Assembly: GCF_002270355.1 (NCBI RefSeq)
Contig: NZ_NJFZ01000006.1
Coordinates: forward strand, 124,001 to 188,000
Source of the DNA: Flectobacillus sp. BAB-3569
GTDB taxonomy: Bacteria; Bacteroidota; Bacteroidia; Cytophagales; Spirosomataceae
Reading direction: 5' to 3'
Length of the DNA: 64,000 bases
Shown here piece by piece: positions 9,243 through 20,200 of the stretch; position 1 is the stretch's first letter; each line of letters begins with the position of its first letter. A program made the translations under genes and the position numbers. Below the pieces are notes generated by a model. That model was not told the DNA's origin. It searched no databases and saw nothing but the letters and a program-made list of their open reading frames with translations.

Positions 9243-10574
9243 ATGGCAAACATTACATTGGGCGATAAAGAATATTTCGCTGGTATTGGTAAAATTCAAT
9301 TTGAAGGTCGTGAATCAGACAACCCACTTGCATTCAAATGGTACGATGAAAATCGTGTGATTGCTGGTAAAACAATGAAAGAGCATTTGCGTTTTGCGGT
9401 TGCTTATTGGCATACATTCTGTGGACAAGGTGCAGATCCATTTGGTCCAGGAACACAGCAATTCCCTTGGGATGTAAAGGCGGGGGCTGTTGACAGAGCA
9501 AAAGATAAAATGGATGCGGCTTTTGAATTTTTCACTAAAATTGGTGCTCCATATTACTGTTTTCACGATATTGACTTAGTTGATGAAGGTAACTCAATGA
9601 GCGAGTACGAATCAAACCTACAGTCAATCGTTGACTATGCAAAGCAAAAACAAGCAGCTTCTGGCGTGAAGTTATTGTGGGGTACTGCAAACGTATTCTC
9701 TAACCCTCGTTACATGAACGGCGCATCTACAAACCCGGACTTCTCGGTGGTTGCACATGCTGGTACACAGGTAAAAAATGCGATTGATGCTACAATTGCC
9801 TTGAATGGTGAAAACTACGTATTCTGGGGTGGTCGTGAAGGTTATATGACCTTATTGAACACAGACATGAAACGTGAATTAGCTCACATGGGACAATTCT
9901 TAACGATTGCTCGTGACTATGCTCGTAAAAATGGATTTACAGGTAAATTCTTCATTGAGCCTAAGCCTTGTGAGCCAACGAAACACCAATATGACTTTGA
10001 CTCAGCAACTGTAATCGGATTCTTGAAAGAATATGGTTTAGAAAACGATTTCATGTTGAACCTTGAAGTAAACCATGCTACTTTGGCTGGACACACGTTC
10101 CAACACGAATTACAGGTGGCTGTGGATAACAATATGTTAGGAAGTATGGATGCTAACCGTGGTGATTACCAAAACGGATGGGATACTGACCAATTCCCTA
10201 ATAACTTGAATGAATTAACAGAATCTATGTTAATCATCTTAGAAGGAAAAGGTATCACACAGGGTGGTATCAACTTCGATGCTAAAATTCGTCGTAACTC
10301 TACTGATTTGAATGATATTTTCTATGCACACATTGGTGGTATGGATTCATTTGCAAGAGCTTTGGTAATCGCCGATAACATCTTGACAAAATCACCATAT
10401 AAGAAAATTCGTGCTGACAGATATGCTTCTTTTGATTCGGGTAAAGGAGCAGAATACGAAGCAGGTAAATTATCATTAGAAGATTTGCGTGATATTGCAT
10501 TAGCACATGGTGAGCCAGCTCGTACAAGTGGCAAACAAGAGCTTTTGGAAAATATCATTAACCAATATATCTAA
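9243..10574 (+). CDS. xylA: Xylose isomerase
   Basis: XylA converts D-xylose to D-xylulose in the cytosol. At 443 residues it is of the longer class II type common in Bacteroidota. Visible signatures: [18 protein letters not shown] near the N-terminus, [11 protein letters not shown] with the catalytic His and Asp, VFWGGREGY, and the metal-site segment [17 protein letters not shown]. No xylulokinase gene is adjacent. An operator-like site shared with susC lies just upstream, and a regulator gene lies just downstream on the other strand, so xylose uptake by SusCD and isomerisation are probably co-regulated. Confidence 0.97.
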   Translation: MANITLGDKEYFAGIGKIQFEGRESDNPLAFKWYDENRVIAGKTMKEHLRFAVAYWHTFCGQGADPFGPGTQQFPWDVKAGAVDRAKDKMDAAFEFFTKIGAPYYCFHDIDLVDEGNSMSEYESNLQSIVDYAKQKQAASGVKLLWGTANVFSNPRYMNGASTNPDFSVVAHAGTQVKNAIDATIALNGENYVFWGGREGYMTLLNTDMKRELAHMGQFLTIARDYARKNGFTGKFFIEPKPCEPTKHQYDFDSATVIGFLKEYGLENDFMLNLEVNHATLAGHTFQHELQVAVDNNMLGSMDANRGDYQNGWDTDQFPNNLNELTESMLIILEGKGITQGGINFDAKIRRNSTDLNDIFYAHIGGMDSFARALVIADNILTKSPYKKIRADRYASFDSGKGAEYEAGKLSLEDLRDIALAHGEPARTSGKQELLENIINQYI

Positions 10575-10607
10575 AAGTAAAAGTTCGTATTAACAGAATA
10601 ATGGATA

Positions 10608-10645
10608 TAAAAAATCCCTCTTACACTTGTGAGAGGGATTTTTTG
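10608..10645. terminator. Bidirectional terminator xylA / GntR regulator
   Basis: Stem AAAAAATCCCTCT / AGAGGGATTTTTT, 13 bp, with a loop of about 10 nt. It fits the convergent genes on both sides. Confidence 0.9.
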
Positions 10646-10651
10646 TGATAT

Positions 10652-11668
10652 CTATAAACTACCACGAACAATAAGTGAACATGGGCTTGCGACTTTTCCT
10701 TTTTGTCTATTCCGAACCATTCTTCCTGCAAGTTTTCCCATTTTTTGGAAGTCATTTGAGATAGTTGTTATACCATCTTCTCCCAAAATTTGTTTGATGG
10801 GTGTATCATCATATGTGAGCAAACCAACATCTTCACCAAGCTTTAATCCTTTTTTGTTAACATGATTCATAAAGCGTATGATATCACTTTCGAGAAAAAG
10901 AATATAAGCCTGTCCTGCCTCAATACAATCGACTTCGAGGTTATCTATAATGCGGGAGTCGATGCCAAAATCGTTGGTAAATCTTTTAAATCCTTTGGTA
11001 ATACCGTTAGGAGTATATTGAAATTGGTTTTTACTGAGAAAGAGTGTAATTGCTTTGTATTTCTTAAGAAGTGGTAGCGCTTCCTGTAAACCAGAGTAGA
11101 TATTTTCTTCAAAATTTTGATACAATACCGCGTAGTCATTGTCAAATTCGTCTATGTCAATATCTAAAACCAATAGTTTATCCTTTGGTATTTGTCCTAC
11201 AATATGCGATACATCCTCATTGAAGTGCGGCATGACGATATAAAAATTGTAGTTGCCTATATTGTTAACAAGTACATTCTCAAATACTTTTATATCATGA
11301 TAGTGGAAAAATAAATTAATAGACACATGATCGCCTAGTGCTTCTTTGAGCGAGTGAAACAAGGTTTCTTTGTAGGCATTCATCGCATCAAATAGCACAA
11401 ACACGTGCATAGTCGTTTGCACGTCAGTTGACGCTACAAAATATCCCTTTCCATGTTGAGCCGCCACAATACCACGTTCTCTCAATTCTTCATAAGCTCT
11501 AATAATAGTCATACGTGCAACACCCAGTGACTGAGTGATTTCATTGATTGTTGGCAGTTGGTCACCACGTTGTAGGGTGCCATTCTGAATTTTTTCAATG
11601 ATATCATCAATGAGTTGTTGGTATTTGGGTTTTTGAGCGTTTGGCTCTATTTGTAAATATTTGCCCAT
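10652..11668 (-). CDS. GntR/AraR-type transcriptional regulator
   Basis: Residues 10-75 form a GntR winged helix-turn-helix (YQQLIDDIIEKIQNG, LPTINEITQSLGVARMTIIRAYEELRERGIV, HGKGYFV). Residues about 85-338 look like a LacI-type periplasmic-binding-protein effector domain rather than the FadR or HutC effector domain; this pairing is that of AraR of Bacillus subtilis. The protein thus probably binds a sugar and leaves its operator when the sugar is present. It lies between xylA and susC, divergent from susC, and the two flanking targets share a 16-bp site. Xylose or a xylo-oligosaccharide is the natural guess for the effector, but this is inference. Confidence 0.88.
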   Translation of the reverse strand: MGKYLQIEPNAQKPKYQQLIDDIIEKIQNGTLQRGDQLPTINEITQSLGVARMTIIRAYEELRERGIVAAQHGKGYFVASTDVQTTMHVFVLFDAMNAYKETLFHSLKEALGDHVSINLFFHYHDIKVFENVLVNNIGNYNFYIVMPHFNEDVSHIVGQIPKDKLLVLDIDIDEFDNDYAVLYQNFEENIYSGLQEALPLLKKYKAITLFLSKNQFQYTPNGITKGFKRFTNDFGIDSRIIDNLEVDCIEAGQAYILFLESDIIRFMNHVNKKGLKLGEDVGLLTYDDTPIKQILGEDGITTISNDFQKMGKLAGRMVRNRQKGKVASPCSLIVRGSL

Positions 11669-11891
11669 CTTTAATAATAAATGATTCCAGTCCTAGTGCC
11701 TAAAATGGATAATAGACCAAGTTAGTCAGGAAATTGCTGATATGAAAATTTTGCTTGGTGGTGCGATTAACTTAAGTAGAATAAGTGTGACAATCGATAA
11801 AGCAATTATGTGTGGTAAAACTAATAAGTTTTTTATAAAAAAATGAAGAAATATTTGCATGAAAAAAATATTATATAGAATTTTACTTTAT

Positions 11892-11917
11892 AGAACAGTA
11901 CAGAACACGGTAGAACT
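11892..11917. promoter_or_regulatory. Operator-like direct repeats before susC
   Basis: Starts with AGAACAGTACAGAACA (11892-11907), identical to the xylA site. GAAC occurs at 11893, 11903 and 11913, three times with an exact 10-bp period. It is the probable target of the adjacent GntR/AraR-type regulator (inference from the shared motif and position). Confidence 0.6.
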
Positions 11918-12035
11918 TGTATTTTTCTAACACTATTATATGAAGACACTGCATTTTCACTATTCTGTTATTGTATTTTTCTAATTTTTGGAGTAATTCA
12001 AAAAAACTAAAAAAATCCACAGTTTCAAACTAAAG

Positions 12036-12044
12036 AAAGGAGGT
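12036..12044 (+). promoter_or_regulatory. Orphan anti-SD complement in the susC leader
   Basis: AAAGGAGGT is fully complementary to the usual 16S rRNA 3' end (ACCTCCTTT), yet the nearest start codon, that of susC, is 70 nt away, and no ATG follows at normal spacing. It may be a ribosome standby or regulatory site, or chance. Confidence 0.35.
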
Positions 12045-12114
12045 CACCACCAGACAGTAAAGGCACATCGTAACTAATCGTTTTCAGTTCATTATTATCC
12101 AAAAAACCAATTAT

Positions 12115-15100
12115 ATGAAAAACAAATTACTAAATTATTTCAAGCATGTTTGTGTCTTGAGTTTAATGCTATTGTATGCTGTTTCAACAGTAGCTCAAGA
12201 TAGAAAAGTAACAGGTAAGGTTGTTGGTGCAGACAACCAAGGTATTCCAGGTGTGAGTATTATGATTAAAGGCACACGTACTGGTACCACATCAGATGCT
12301 AGTGGTAGTTTTTCTATCAATTCAAAATCTTCAAGTGATGTACTCGTGTTCTCGGGTATTGGTTTCAAAGCAAAAGAAGTTAGTGTAGGCGGTCAAACAT
12401 CACTCAATGTAGTATTGAGTGAAGATGTATCTGCTTTAGAAGAAGTAATCGTAACGGGTTATGCTACGACTAATAAAAAGGAATCTACCGCTGCGATTTC
12501 AACTGTAAAAGCAAAAGATTTAACGGCTGTTCCTTCAGGTAACGTAGAGCAACAATTACAAGGTCGTGTAACCGGGGTAACTGTTATTACTAACGGTCAA
12601 CCTGGTACAAGTTCGATTATCCGTGTACGTGGTTTTGGTGCACTAGGAGGTAACGAACCTTTATATGTTGTTGATGGTGTTCCTGTTGGTTCAACGGACT
12701 TCTTATCTCCAGATGACATTGAGTCGACAACTGTATTGAAGGATGCTGCTGCAGCTTCAATTTATGGTGCTCGTGCAGCAAACGGTGTAATCGTATATAC
12801 AACAAAGAAAGGAACAAAGAAAGCAAGAAAATTGGAAGTTAGCTATGATGGTTTGATTGGTTTTACAGACCCCAACGTAGCTGGAGCTCCAAAAATGTTG
12901 TCTCCACAAGAACAAGCAGATTGGACTCAACAGGCATATAGAAATAACGCTACTGCTAACGGTACAGCGGTACAATATACACACCCTCAATATGGTTCTT
13001 CTGCAACTGCGACATTACCAGACTATTTGTATGCAACTGGTGTAGGTAGTGGTATTAGAGGTACTGTAGATATTAATGCTCTTAGAGCTGCGTATGCGGC
13101 CAATCCTGGTAACACATTTTTGATTAAGCCAAATAAGGCAGGAACAAACTGGTACGACGAAATTACTCGTGTAGCACCAATTCAAAGACATAGTCTAGGA
13201 TTTAGTGGTGGCACCGAAAGTTCTCGCTATTACATTGGACTAGGTGTTCAGGATCAATCTGGTATCTTATTAGCTAATAGCTTCAAACGTTATTCATTCC
13301 GTGCGAACACAGAATTTGATTTGTCGAAAAAAGTAAGAATTGGTGAAAACTTACAATTTACTTATCGCTCAGTAGTAGGTCAAGCGGGTGGAAACAATGG
13401 TTTGGGTATTGCTGATTCAGAATCAGAAGTTTTGGCAGCTTATCGTATGCCAACTATCATTCCTGTGTTTGACGAGTTTGGAAGCTATGCTTCTACAATC
13501 GCTCAAGGTTTTAACAACCCTCGTAACCCAGTTAGACGTTTGATGTTAAACAACAGTAACGATGGTAATTTTAATGTTAATGGTTTTGGAAATATCTATT
13601 TAGAAGTAGACCCAATCGAAAACTTGACATTACGCTCAAGTATTGGTGGACAGTATAATAATTATTACTACAAAGATTATAATTATAGATATTTGGGTGA
13701 TTCAGAACCTGAAGCATCCAATAGCTTTAGCGAAGGTACAGGCTACTCTTTCTCTTGGGTATTTTCAAATACAGCAAGCTATAAGTTGAAACTTAACAAG
13801 CATGCTGCTACAATTTTTGGAGGTATTGAGGCATTAAATACAGGTGTTGGAAGAAACATTGCAGGTTCAGGTATTAATCCATTCTCAATGGATTTAGATT
13901 ACGTTAACTTATCAGTAGTACAAAACCCTGTAGTAAACTCATCTTTATTTAGTGGAGTAAACTTCTACTCTCTATTTGGTAAAGTTGACTATAGCTTCAA
14001 CGACAAATATTATTTAACTGCATTGGTTCGTCGTGATGGTTCATCAAGATTTGGTGCTAATAGCCGTATTGGTGTATTCCCTGCATTTTCAGCAGCATGG
14101 CGTGTAACTAGCGAAGAATTCATGAAAGAGATTCCATTTATCTCAGACTTGAAGATTCGTGGTGGTTGGGGACAAATGGGTAACTCAAATAACGTGAACC
14201 CTAATAACCAATACTCATTGTATGCTTCTGATCGTGGTACTTCGTTCTATCCAATCTCAGGTACTAACAATGGTGCTGATGCTGGTTTCTTTCGTTCTCG
14301 TATTGGTAATGCTGATGCAAAATGGGAAACAGCAGTTACAACTAACATAGGTATCGATGCAACATTATTGAATGGTAGATTTGAGGTAGTATTAGACTGG
14401 TGGAGAAAAGATACAAAAGATTTGTTGTTTCAAGTGCCTCTTGCTGGGGTAGTTGGTTCATCTGCGTCTGCTCCTTCTGTAAATATTGCTAGTATGATGA
14501 ACTCAGGTATCGATTTCCAAATCATCAATAAAGGTAAATTGACTAAGGATTTGAAATATGATTTAACTTGGAACAGTTCATTCTTGAAGAACGAAATTTC
14601 TTCATTAGCACCAAATGTAACATACTTTGAAGGAACAACATACCGTGGTATTTCTCCAATTCGTAACGCTGTAGGTCAAAGTATTTCATCATTCTTTGGA
14701 TATGAAGTAATTGGCTACTTTGCTAGTGCTGACGAAGTGAAAAGCTCTCCTGCTCAAGATGGTGCTGGTGTGGGTCGTTTTAAGTATAAAGATCTCAATG
14801 GTGATGGTAAAATTACGCCAGATGATAGAACATTCATCGGTAGTCCAGTGCCTACATATACTGGTGGTGTAAATATCGGCCTTCAATATAAAAACTTTGA
14901 TTTCTCTACTTATATCTATACATCTCTTGGAAACAAAATCTTCAACATGTCGAAGTGGTTTACTGACTTCTTCGGAACTTTCGAAGGTTCTGGTAAAGGT
15001 GTAAGAGCGAAAGATTCTTGGACTCCTGCATTAGGTAATAGTGCTCAAGGACCAATTTGGGAAAGTGCTTCAAACTTGTCAACAAGTGGCGCTTCTAACT

Positions 15101-15357
15101 CATGGTACGTAGAAGACGGTTCTTATTTAAGAATGCAGAACCTTTCTATAGGTTATACTGTACCAAAATCAGCTCTTGCAAAATTAGGTCTTTCTAGAGC
15201 TCGTATCAGTGTATCAGCTAACAACATCTTTACAGTCACTAAATACAAAGGTCTAGACCCTGGTGTTGGTGGTGCTGTAGATACAAACTTTGGTATCGAT
15301 GTTGGTAACTATCCTGTAACTCGTAGCTTTAACGTTGGCTTGAACTTAGGCTTTTAA
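12115..15357 (+). CDS. SusC-like TonB-dependent outer-membrane transporter
   Basis: SusC-type proteins are TonB-driven outer-membrane barrels that import oligosaccharides captured by SusD. A signal peptide ends near residue 27 (STVAQD). Residues about 30-112 are a carboxypeptidase-D-regulatory-like fold (VTGKVVGADNQGIPGVSIMIKGT), residues about 115-230 the plug (VRGFGALGGNEPLYVVDGVPVG, LKDAAAASIYGARAANGVI), and the rest a beta-barrel that ends in an aromatic residue (NVGLNLGF). The length of 1080 residues is typical. susD follows after 53 bp. The shared operator with xylA suggests xylose-containing glycans as substrate; no glycoside hydrolase is present in the window to confirm this. Confidence 0.96.
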   Translation: MKNKLLNYFKHVCVLSLMLLYAVSTVAQDRKVTGKVVGADNQGIPGVSIMIKGTRTGTTSDASGSFSINSKSSSDVLVFSGIGFKAKEVSVGGQTSLNVVLSEDVSALEEVIVTGYATTNKKESTAAISTVKAKDLTAVPSGNVEQQLQGRVTGVTVITNGQPGTSSIIRVRGFGALGGNEPLYVVDGVPVGSTDFLSPDDIESTTVLKDAAAASIYGARAANGVIVYTTKKGTKKARKLEVSYDGLIGFTDPNVAGAPKMLSPQEQADWTQQAYRNNATANGTAVQYTHPQYGSSATATLPDYLYATGVGSGIRGTVDINALRAAYAANPGNTFLIKPNKAGTNWYDEITRVAPIQRHSLGFSGGTESSRYYIGLGVQDQSGILLANSFKRYSFRANTEFDLSKKVRIGENLQFTYRSVVGQAGGNNGLGIADSESEVLAAYRMPTIIPVFDEFGSYASTIAQGFNNPRNPVRRLMLNNSNDGNFNVNGFGNIYLEVDPIENLTLRSSIGGQYNNYYYKDYNYRYLGDSEPEASNSFSEGTGYSFSWVFSNTASYKLKLNKHAATIFGGIEALNTGVGRNIAGSGINPFSMDLDYVNLSVVQNPVVNSSLFSGVNFYSLFGKVDYSFNDKYYLTALVRRDGSSRFGANSRIGVFPAFSAAWRVTSEEFMKEIPFISDLKIRGGWGQMGNSNNVNPNNQYSLYASDRGTSFYPISGTNNGADAGFFRSRIGNADAKWETAVTTNIGIDATLLNGRFEVVLDWWRKDTKDLLFQVPLAGVVGSSASAPSVNIASMMNSGIDFQIINKGKLTKDLKYDLTWNSSFLKNEISSLAPNVTYFEGTTYRGISPIRNAVGQSISSFFGYEVIGYFASADEVKSSPAQDGAGVGRFKYKDLNGDGKITPDDRTFIGSPVPTYTGGVNIGLQYKNFDFSTYIYTSLGNKIFNMSKWFTDFFGTFEGSGKGVRAKDSWTPALGNSAQGPIWESASNLSTSGASNSWYVEDGSYLRMQNLSIGYTVPKSALAKLGLSRARISVSANNIFTVTKYKGLDPGVGGAVDTNFGIDVGNYPVTRSFNVGLNLGF

Positions 15358-15410
15358 TCGTTCTTAAGTACAAGCAACAGTAATTCTAATTTTAAAATCG
15401 AAATCCATTT

Positions 15411-17156
15411 ATGAAAAGATATTCAAGTGCAAAAAAAGCAATTGTTGCTACTTTGACATTGACTACTTTGGTGTTCTCATGCAAGGAAGATACTTTCTTG
15501 ACAGTATTACCAACTGGTTCATTGGCTCAGGCGCAATTAAGTACCAAAGCAGGGGTTGAAGGTGCATTATTAGGTGCTTACTCTATGCTTGCAGGTAAAG
15601 GTTATACCCGTTTTGCGGGACCTAATAACTGGGTGTATGGTTCAATTTTAGGTGGTGACGCTAATAAAGGTACTGACCCTGGTGATTACACAGCTATCAA
15701 CCCAATCCAACGATATGAGGCTCCAGCGACGGACGGAGATATCAATGGTAGCTGGAATGCAAAGTATGAGGGTATTAGCCGTGCAAACACAACGATTCGT
15801 TTGGCTACAGCTTCGACTGAGTTATCAGATGCTGATAAAAAACGTATTATTGCTGAAGCTCGCGTTTTGAGAGGTCACTTCTATTTTGAGTTGAAAAAAA
15901 TCTTCAATAGCGTTCCATATGTTGACGAAACAAAAGATTATGGAACTGGTATTGAGAAAGTAGCAAATACTCCTGATTTCTGGGATAAAATAGAAGCTGA
16001 TTTCAAGGCAGGTATGGATAACTTACCAGAAACATTGGATCAAGCTGGTCGTGTGAATAAGTGGGCTGCAGCTTCATATTTAGGTAAAACATATTTGTTT
16101 GAGAAGAAATATACTGAAGCAAAAGCTATCTTCGACCAAGTAATTGCTAATGGAAAAACAACGAATGGTAAGAAATATGGCTTAGTAGCTAAATATGCAG
16201 AGATCTTCAATGCTGAAAATGACAACCACGAAGAATCGATATTTGCTGTTCAAACATCAATGAATACAGGTAGTACGAACAACTCTAACGCATGGGATGA
16301 TTTGAACTATCCATACAACACAGGTGCTAATGGCCCTGGTAACTGTTGCGGATTCTTCCAACCAAGTTTCTCTTTGGCGAACTCTTTCCGTACAGATGCT
16401 AATGGTTTACCTTTATTAGATGGTTCTTACAATACTGGAAGTAATCAATTAGTAAATGACTATGGTGTTGAATCAAATGCAGCATTTACTCCAGATAAAG
16501 GCAATCTTGATCCACGTATTGACCACTCTATCGGTCGTCGTGGTATTCCTTACTTAGACTGGATCGATCACCCAGGAAAAGATTGGATTCGTTCTCAACC
16601 ATATGCTGGTCCATACTCTCCTAAAAAATATGTGTACTACAAAACTCAAGAGAACACATTGACAGATGGTAGCTCATGGACTCGTGGTTATGCTACAATG
16701 AACTACACAATTATCCGTTTCGCTGACGTATTATTAATGGCCGCTGAAGCAGAAGTTGAAGTAGGTAGTTTAGAAAAAGCACGTGAGTATGTTAACAGAG
16801 TAAGAGCTCGTGCCGCAAATCCTTCTGGTTTTGTAACAAAAGCTGGTAAGCCTGCTGCTAACTATGTAATCAGTTTGTATAACACAGCATGGACTGACAA
16901 AGCTGTAGCTCGTAAAGCTGTTCGTTTCGAACGTAAACTTGAATTGTCAGGTGAAGGTCACAGATTCTTTGACTTAGTTCGTTGGGGTGAAGCTGCTACA
17001 GAATTGAATGCATACCTAGCGTATGAATCTAAATTCTTAGTTACTATGTTTGGTGGAGCTAAATTTACAGCTAACAAAAACGAGTATCTTCCAATCCCTC
17101 AAACTCAAATCGATATCCAAGGTAAAGATATCTTGAAGCAAAACCCTGGTTATTAA
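15411..17156 (+). CDS. SusD/RagB-like glycan-binding lipoprotein
   Basis: This is the surface lipoprotein that caps the SusC barrel and binds oligosaccharide. The signal peptide ends in a lipobox with Cys near residue 24 (VFSC). Family features are RANTTIR, AEARVLRGHFYFELKKIFNSVPYV near residue 145, the TPR-like helices that follow, and the C-terminal block RFADVLLMAAEAEVEV, ARKAVRFERKLELSGEGHRFFDLVRWG and NEYLPIPQTQID. The length of 581 residues is normal. It forms a transcription unit with susC and is followed by a strong terminator. Confidence 0.96.
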   Translation: MKRYSSAKKAIVATLTLTTLVFSCKEDTFLTVLPTGSLAQAQLSTKAGVEGALLGAYSMLAGKGYTRFAGPNNWVYGSILGGDANKGTDPGDYTAINPIQRYEAPATDGDINGSWNAKYEGISRANTTIRLATASTELSDADKKRIIAEARVLRGHFYFELKKIFNSVPYVDETKDYGTGIEKVANTPDFWDKIEADFKAGMDNLPETLDQAGRVNKWAAASYLGKTYLFEKKYTEAKAIFDQVIANGKTTNGKKYGLVAKYAEIFNAENDNHEESIFAVQTSMNTGSTNNSNAWDDLNYPYNTGANGPGNCCGFFQPSFSLANSFRTDANGLPLLDGSYNTGSNQLVNDYGVESNAAFTPDKGNLDPRIDHSIGRRGIPYLDWIDHPGKDWIRSQPYAGPYSPKKYVYYKTQENTLTDGSSWTRGYATMNYTIIRFADVLLMAAEAEVEVGSLEKAREYVNRVRARAANPSGFVTKAGKPAANYVISLYNTAWTDKAVARKAVRFERKLELSGEGHRFFDLVRWGEAATELNAYLAYESKFLVTMFGGAKFTANKNEYLPIPQTQIDIQGKDILKQNPGY

Positions 17157-17183
17157 TTTTAACCAATTATAAATTGCTTTAAT

Positions 17184-17220
17184 ACAAAAGAGATGGTATA
17201 TATTGCCATCTCTTTTTTTA
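17184..17220 (+). terminator. Terminator after susD
   Basis: Stem AAAGAGATGG / CCATCTCTTT with a 9-nt loop and a T-run. Confidence 0.9.
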
Positions 17221-17241
17221 TAAGATTTAACTCTCAATATC

Positions 17242-20200
17242 ATGAAAAAACTATTACGACTTTGTATCTGTTTACTCCCTGTTGTTTGGCAAGTTTCGTG
17301 TACTAATGATGGCACATTGTTTACTCAACTCAATGCAGAAGACACAGGTATTACCTTCTCAAATAGAATTACAGAGAGTGATACAATGAATGTTCTTACT
17401 TTTGAATATATCAACAACGGTGGAGGCGTCGCTGTGGGTGATTTTAATAACGATAGTTTGCCTGATGTCTATTTTACTGGAAATATGGTAAGCAATAAAT
17501 TATACTTGAATAAAGGTGATTTTAAGTTTGACGATGTTACTGCAAAAGCAGGTGTAGATGGCGCAAAAAAATGGTGTTCGGGGGTAGCTATTGTAGATAT
17601 TAATAATGATAACAAATTAGATATATATGTATGTGCTACAGCTAAAAAAGTAGCTTCAGAACGAGCAAATTTACTCTATGTAAACCAAGGTGTAGATAAA
17701 AATAATGTACCTATTTTTAAAGAGATGGCACAGGAATATGGTATTGCTGATACAACTCATACTACCAATGCTGCTTTCTTTGATTATGATAATGATGGTG
17801 ACCTCGACCTTTATGTACTTGTCAACGAAATGGATGATACCCGTTTCCCGAATAAGTATCACGAAAAAATTGTAGATGGTTCTTCGAAAAGAACCGATAG
17901 ACTTTATAGAAATGATTGGGATCCTATAAAAAAACACCCAGTCTATACCGATGTATCAAAACAGGCTGGAATTCAGATTGAGGGATACGGTTTGGGACTC
18001 AATATCACTGACATTAATCGCGATGGCTGGAAGGATATTTATGTAACCAATGACTATTTGACCAATGATTTGCTTTATATCAATAACCATGATGGTACAT
18101 TCACCGATCAAGCGAGTTTGTATTTCAAACATACTTCTTACTCTGCGATGGGAAATGATGTGAGCGATATCAACAATGATGGATTGGTTGACATTATTGC
18201 GTTGGATATGATGCCAGAGTCTAATTATCGTAAAAAAATGATGACGCCTGCCAATAACTATGTGACTTATCAAAATAATGAGCAATATGGTTATGGTTAT
18301 CAGTATCCGCGAAATACGCTTCAGGTTAATTTGGGAAAAGATCCTTATTCTCAGCGTCCATTATTTAGCGAGGTTGGTCTTTTGGCAGGTGTATCTGAAA
18401 CAGATTGGAGCTGGACTCCGATGGTTACAGATTTTGATAATGATGGTCTTCGAGATATAATAATCACCAATGGTTATCCCCGTGATGTTACTGACCAAGA
18501 CTTCATTGCTTATCGTGCGTCTATGTCGAGTATTATGACACGAATGATGTTGTTGGACTCGATTCCTTCCGTTAAAATCAAAAACTTTGCCTATAAAAAT
18601 AAAGGTAATTTAAAGTTTGAAGAGGTGACGGAGTCATGGGGTATTACAGAGCCTAGTTTCTCAAATGGAGCAGCCTATGCTGACTTAGATAATGATGGTG
18701 ATTTGGATTACATCGTGAATAATATCAATGATTCGGCATCTGTTTTTAGAAATAACGTGGTTCAGCAAAAACCAAATGAAAGCAACTACCTAAAAGTACA
18801 ACTTAAAGGTGGTAAGGATAATGTTCAAGGCTACGGTGCATGGGTCGAAATTTCGTACGCAAATGATCAAAAGCAAGTATACGAATACACACCATATCGT
18901 GGGTATTTGTCTAGTGTAGACCCTACAGCACATTTTGGTTTGGGCAAAACTCAAACGGTAAAAGAGGTAAAAGTGATATGGCAAAATGGTAAAGGGCAAG
19001 TTTTTAAAAATGTCAAAGCTAATAAAACTTTGTATGTAGACGAAGCCCAAGCTCAGGTATTACCCGATGAAAAAGAGAAGGCTGTAAATCCATTGTTAGT
19101 AGATATAACAGATGTAATCAATACTGGATACATTCATCAAGAGCAGGATATTATTGATTTTAACGTACAAAAATTATTGCCTCATAAGTTTTCGCAATTT
19201 GGACCAGCACTAGCTGTGGGAGATGTAAACGGTGATGGGTTGGATGATATCTTCGTAGGTGGTGCAAGTCAGTATAAAGGACGGTTTTTGTTGCAAAATA
19301 CTACAGGTAAGTTTGAAGTAAAAGACTTTTTACCGGGGCTTGAAGGAAAAGAAAAACTCTCTGAAGATATGGGAGTGTTACTTTTTGACGCTGAAAAAGA
19401 TGGAGATTTAGACTTGTACGTAGTAAGTGGAAGTTATGAGTTCCCTGCGGGAGACCAAAACTATAAAGACCATTTGTTTATCAATGACGGAAAAGGACAT
19501 TTTCAGTCTGCCGATCAAGCTATTCCTGCTTTACTAAAAAGTGGTTCTTGTATCAAAGCTGTAGATTATGACCGAGATGGCGATTTGGATTTGTTTATCG
19601 GGGGTAGGGTAGAGCCAGGGGCATATCCAAAGCCCGTTAATAGCTATATTCTCCGTAATGAAGCACCTCTGGTGAAATTTACTGACGTTACGGCGCAAGT
19701 AGCACCTCAACTAAATCAAGTAGGTCTGATTTGTGACGCTTTATGGACCGATTATGACAATGATGGTTGGATGGATTTAGCACTAGCTGGAGAATTTATG
19801 CCAGTAACTTTCTTGAAAAACCAAAACGGTAAGCTCACTTCGGCACAAGAAACTGGAATAGAGTCTTATAAAGGCTGGTGGAATAGCCTTTGCGGAGGTG
19901 ACTTTGATAATGACGGTGATATGGATTATATAGCAGGTAACTTAGGATTAAACTCCTTGAATCGCGCTTCTGATTCCAATCCTATTACGGTTTATGCAAA
20001 AGATTTTAATAACGATGGACATTATGATGCTATTCCTACGGTATTTTACAAAGATTTGGATGGCGTGCGTAAGGAATTTCCATTTAATACTCGTGATGAT
20101 TTAGCCAAGCAGTTTATCCAAACTCGTCAACGTTTTGATTCGTATGCGAAATATGCCAAAGCTACCATCAATGAAGTATTAAAACCTGAAGAGTTGAAAG

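Larger units (their letters stand above)
11669..12114. other. Divergent control region, GntR regulator / susC
   Basis: This 446-bp AT-rich gap holds the operator-like repeats at 11892-11917, promoter-like TAATTTTTG at 11982-11990 (one base longer than the -7 consensus), and an unusual AAAGGAGGT stretch at 12036-12044. The susC mRNA leader would be roughly 100-120 nt if the 11982 element is used. No ORF is supported here. Confidence 0.5.
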
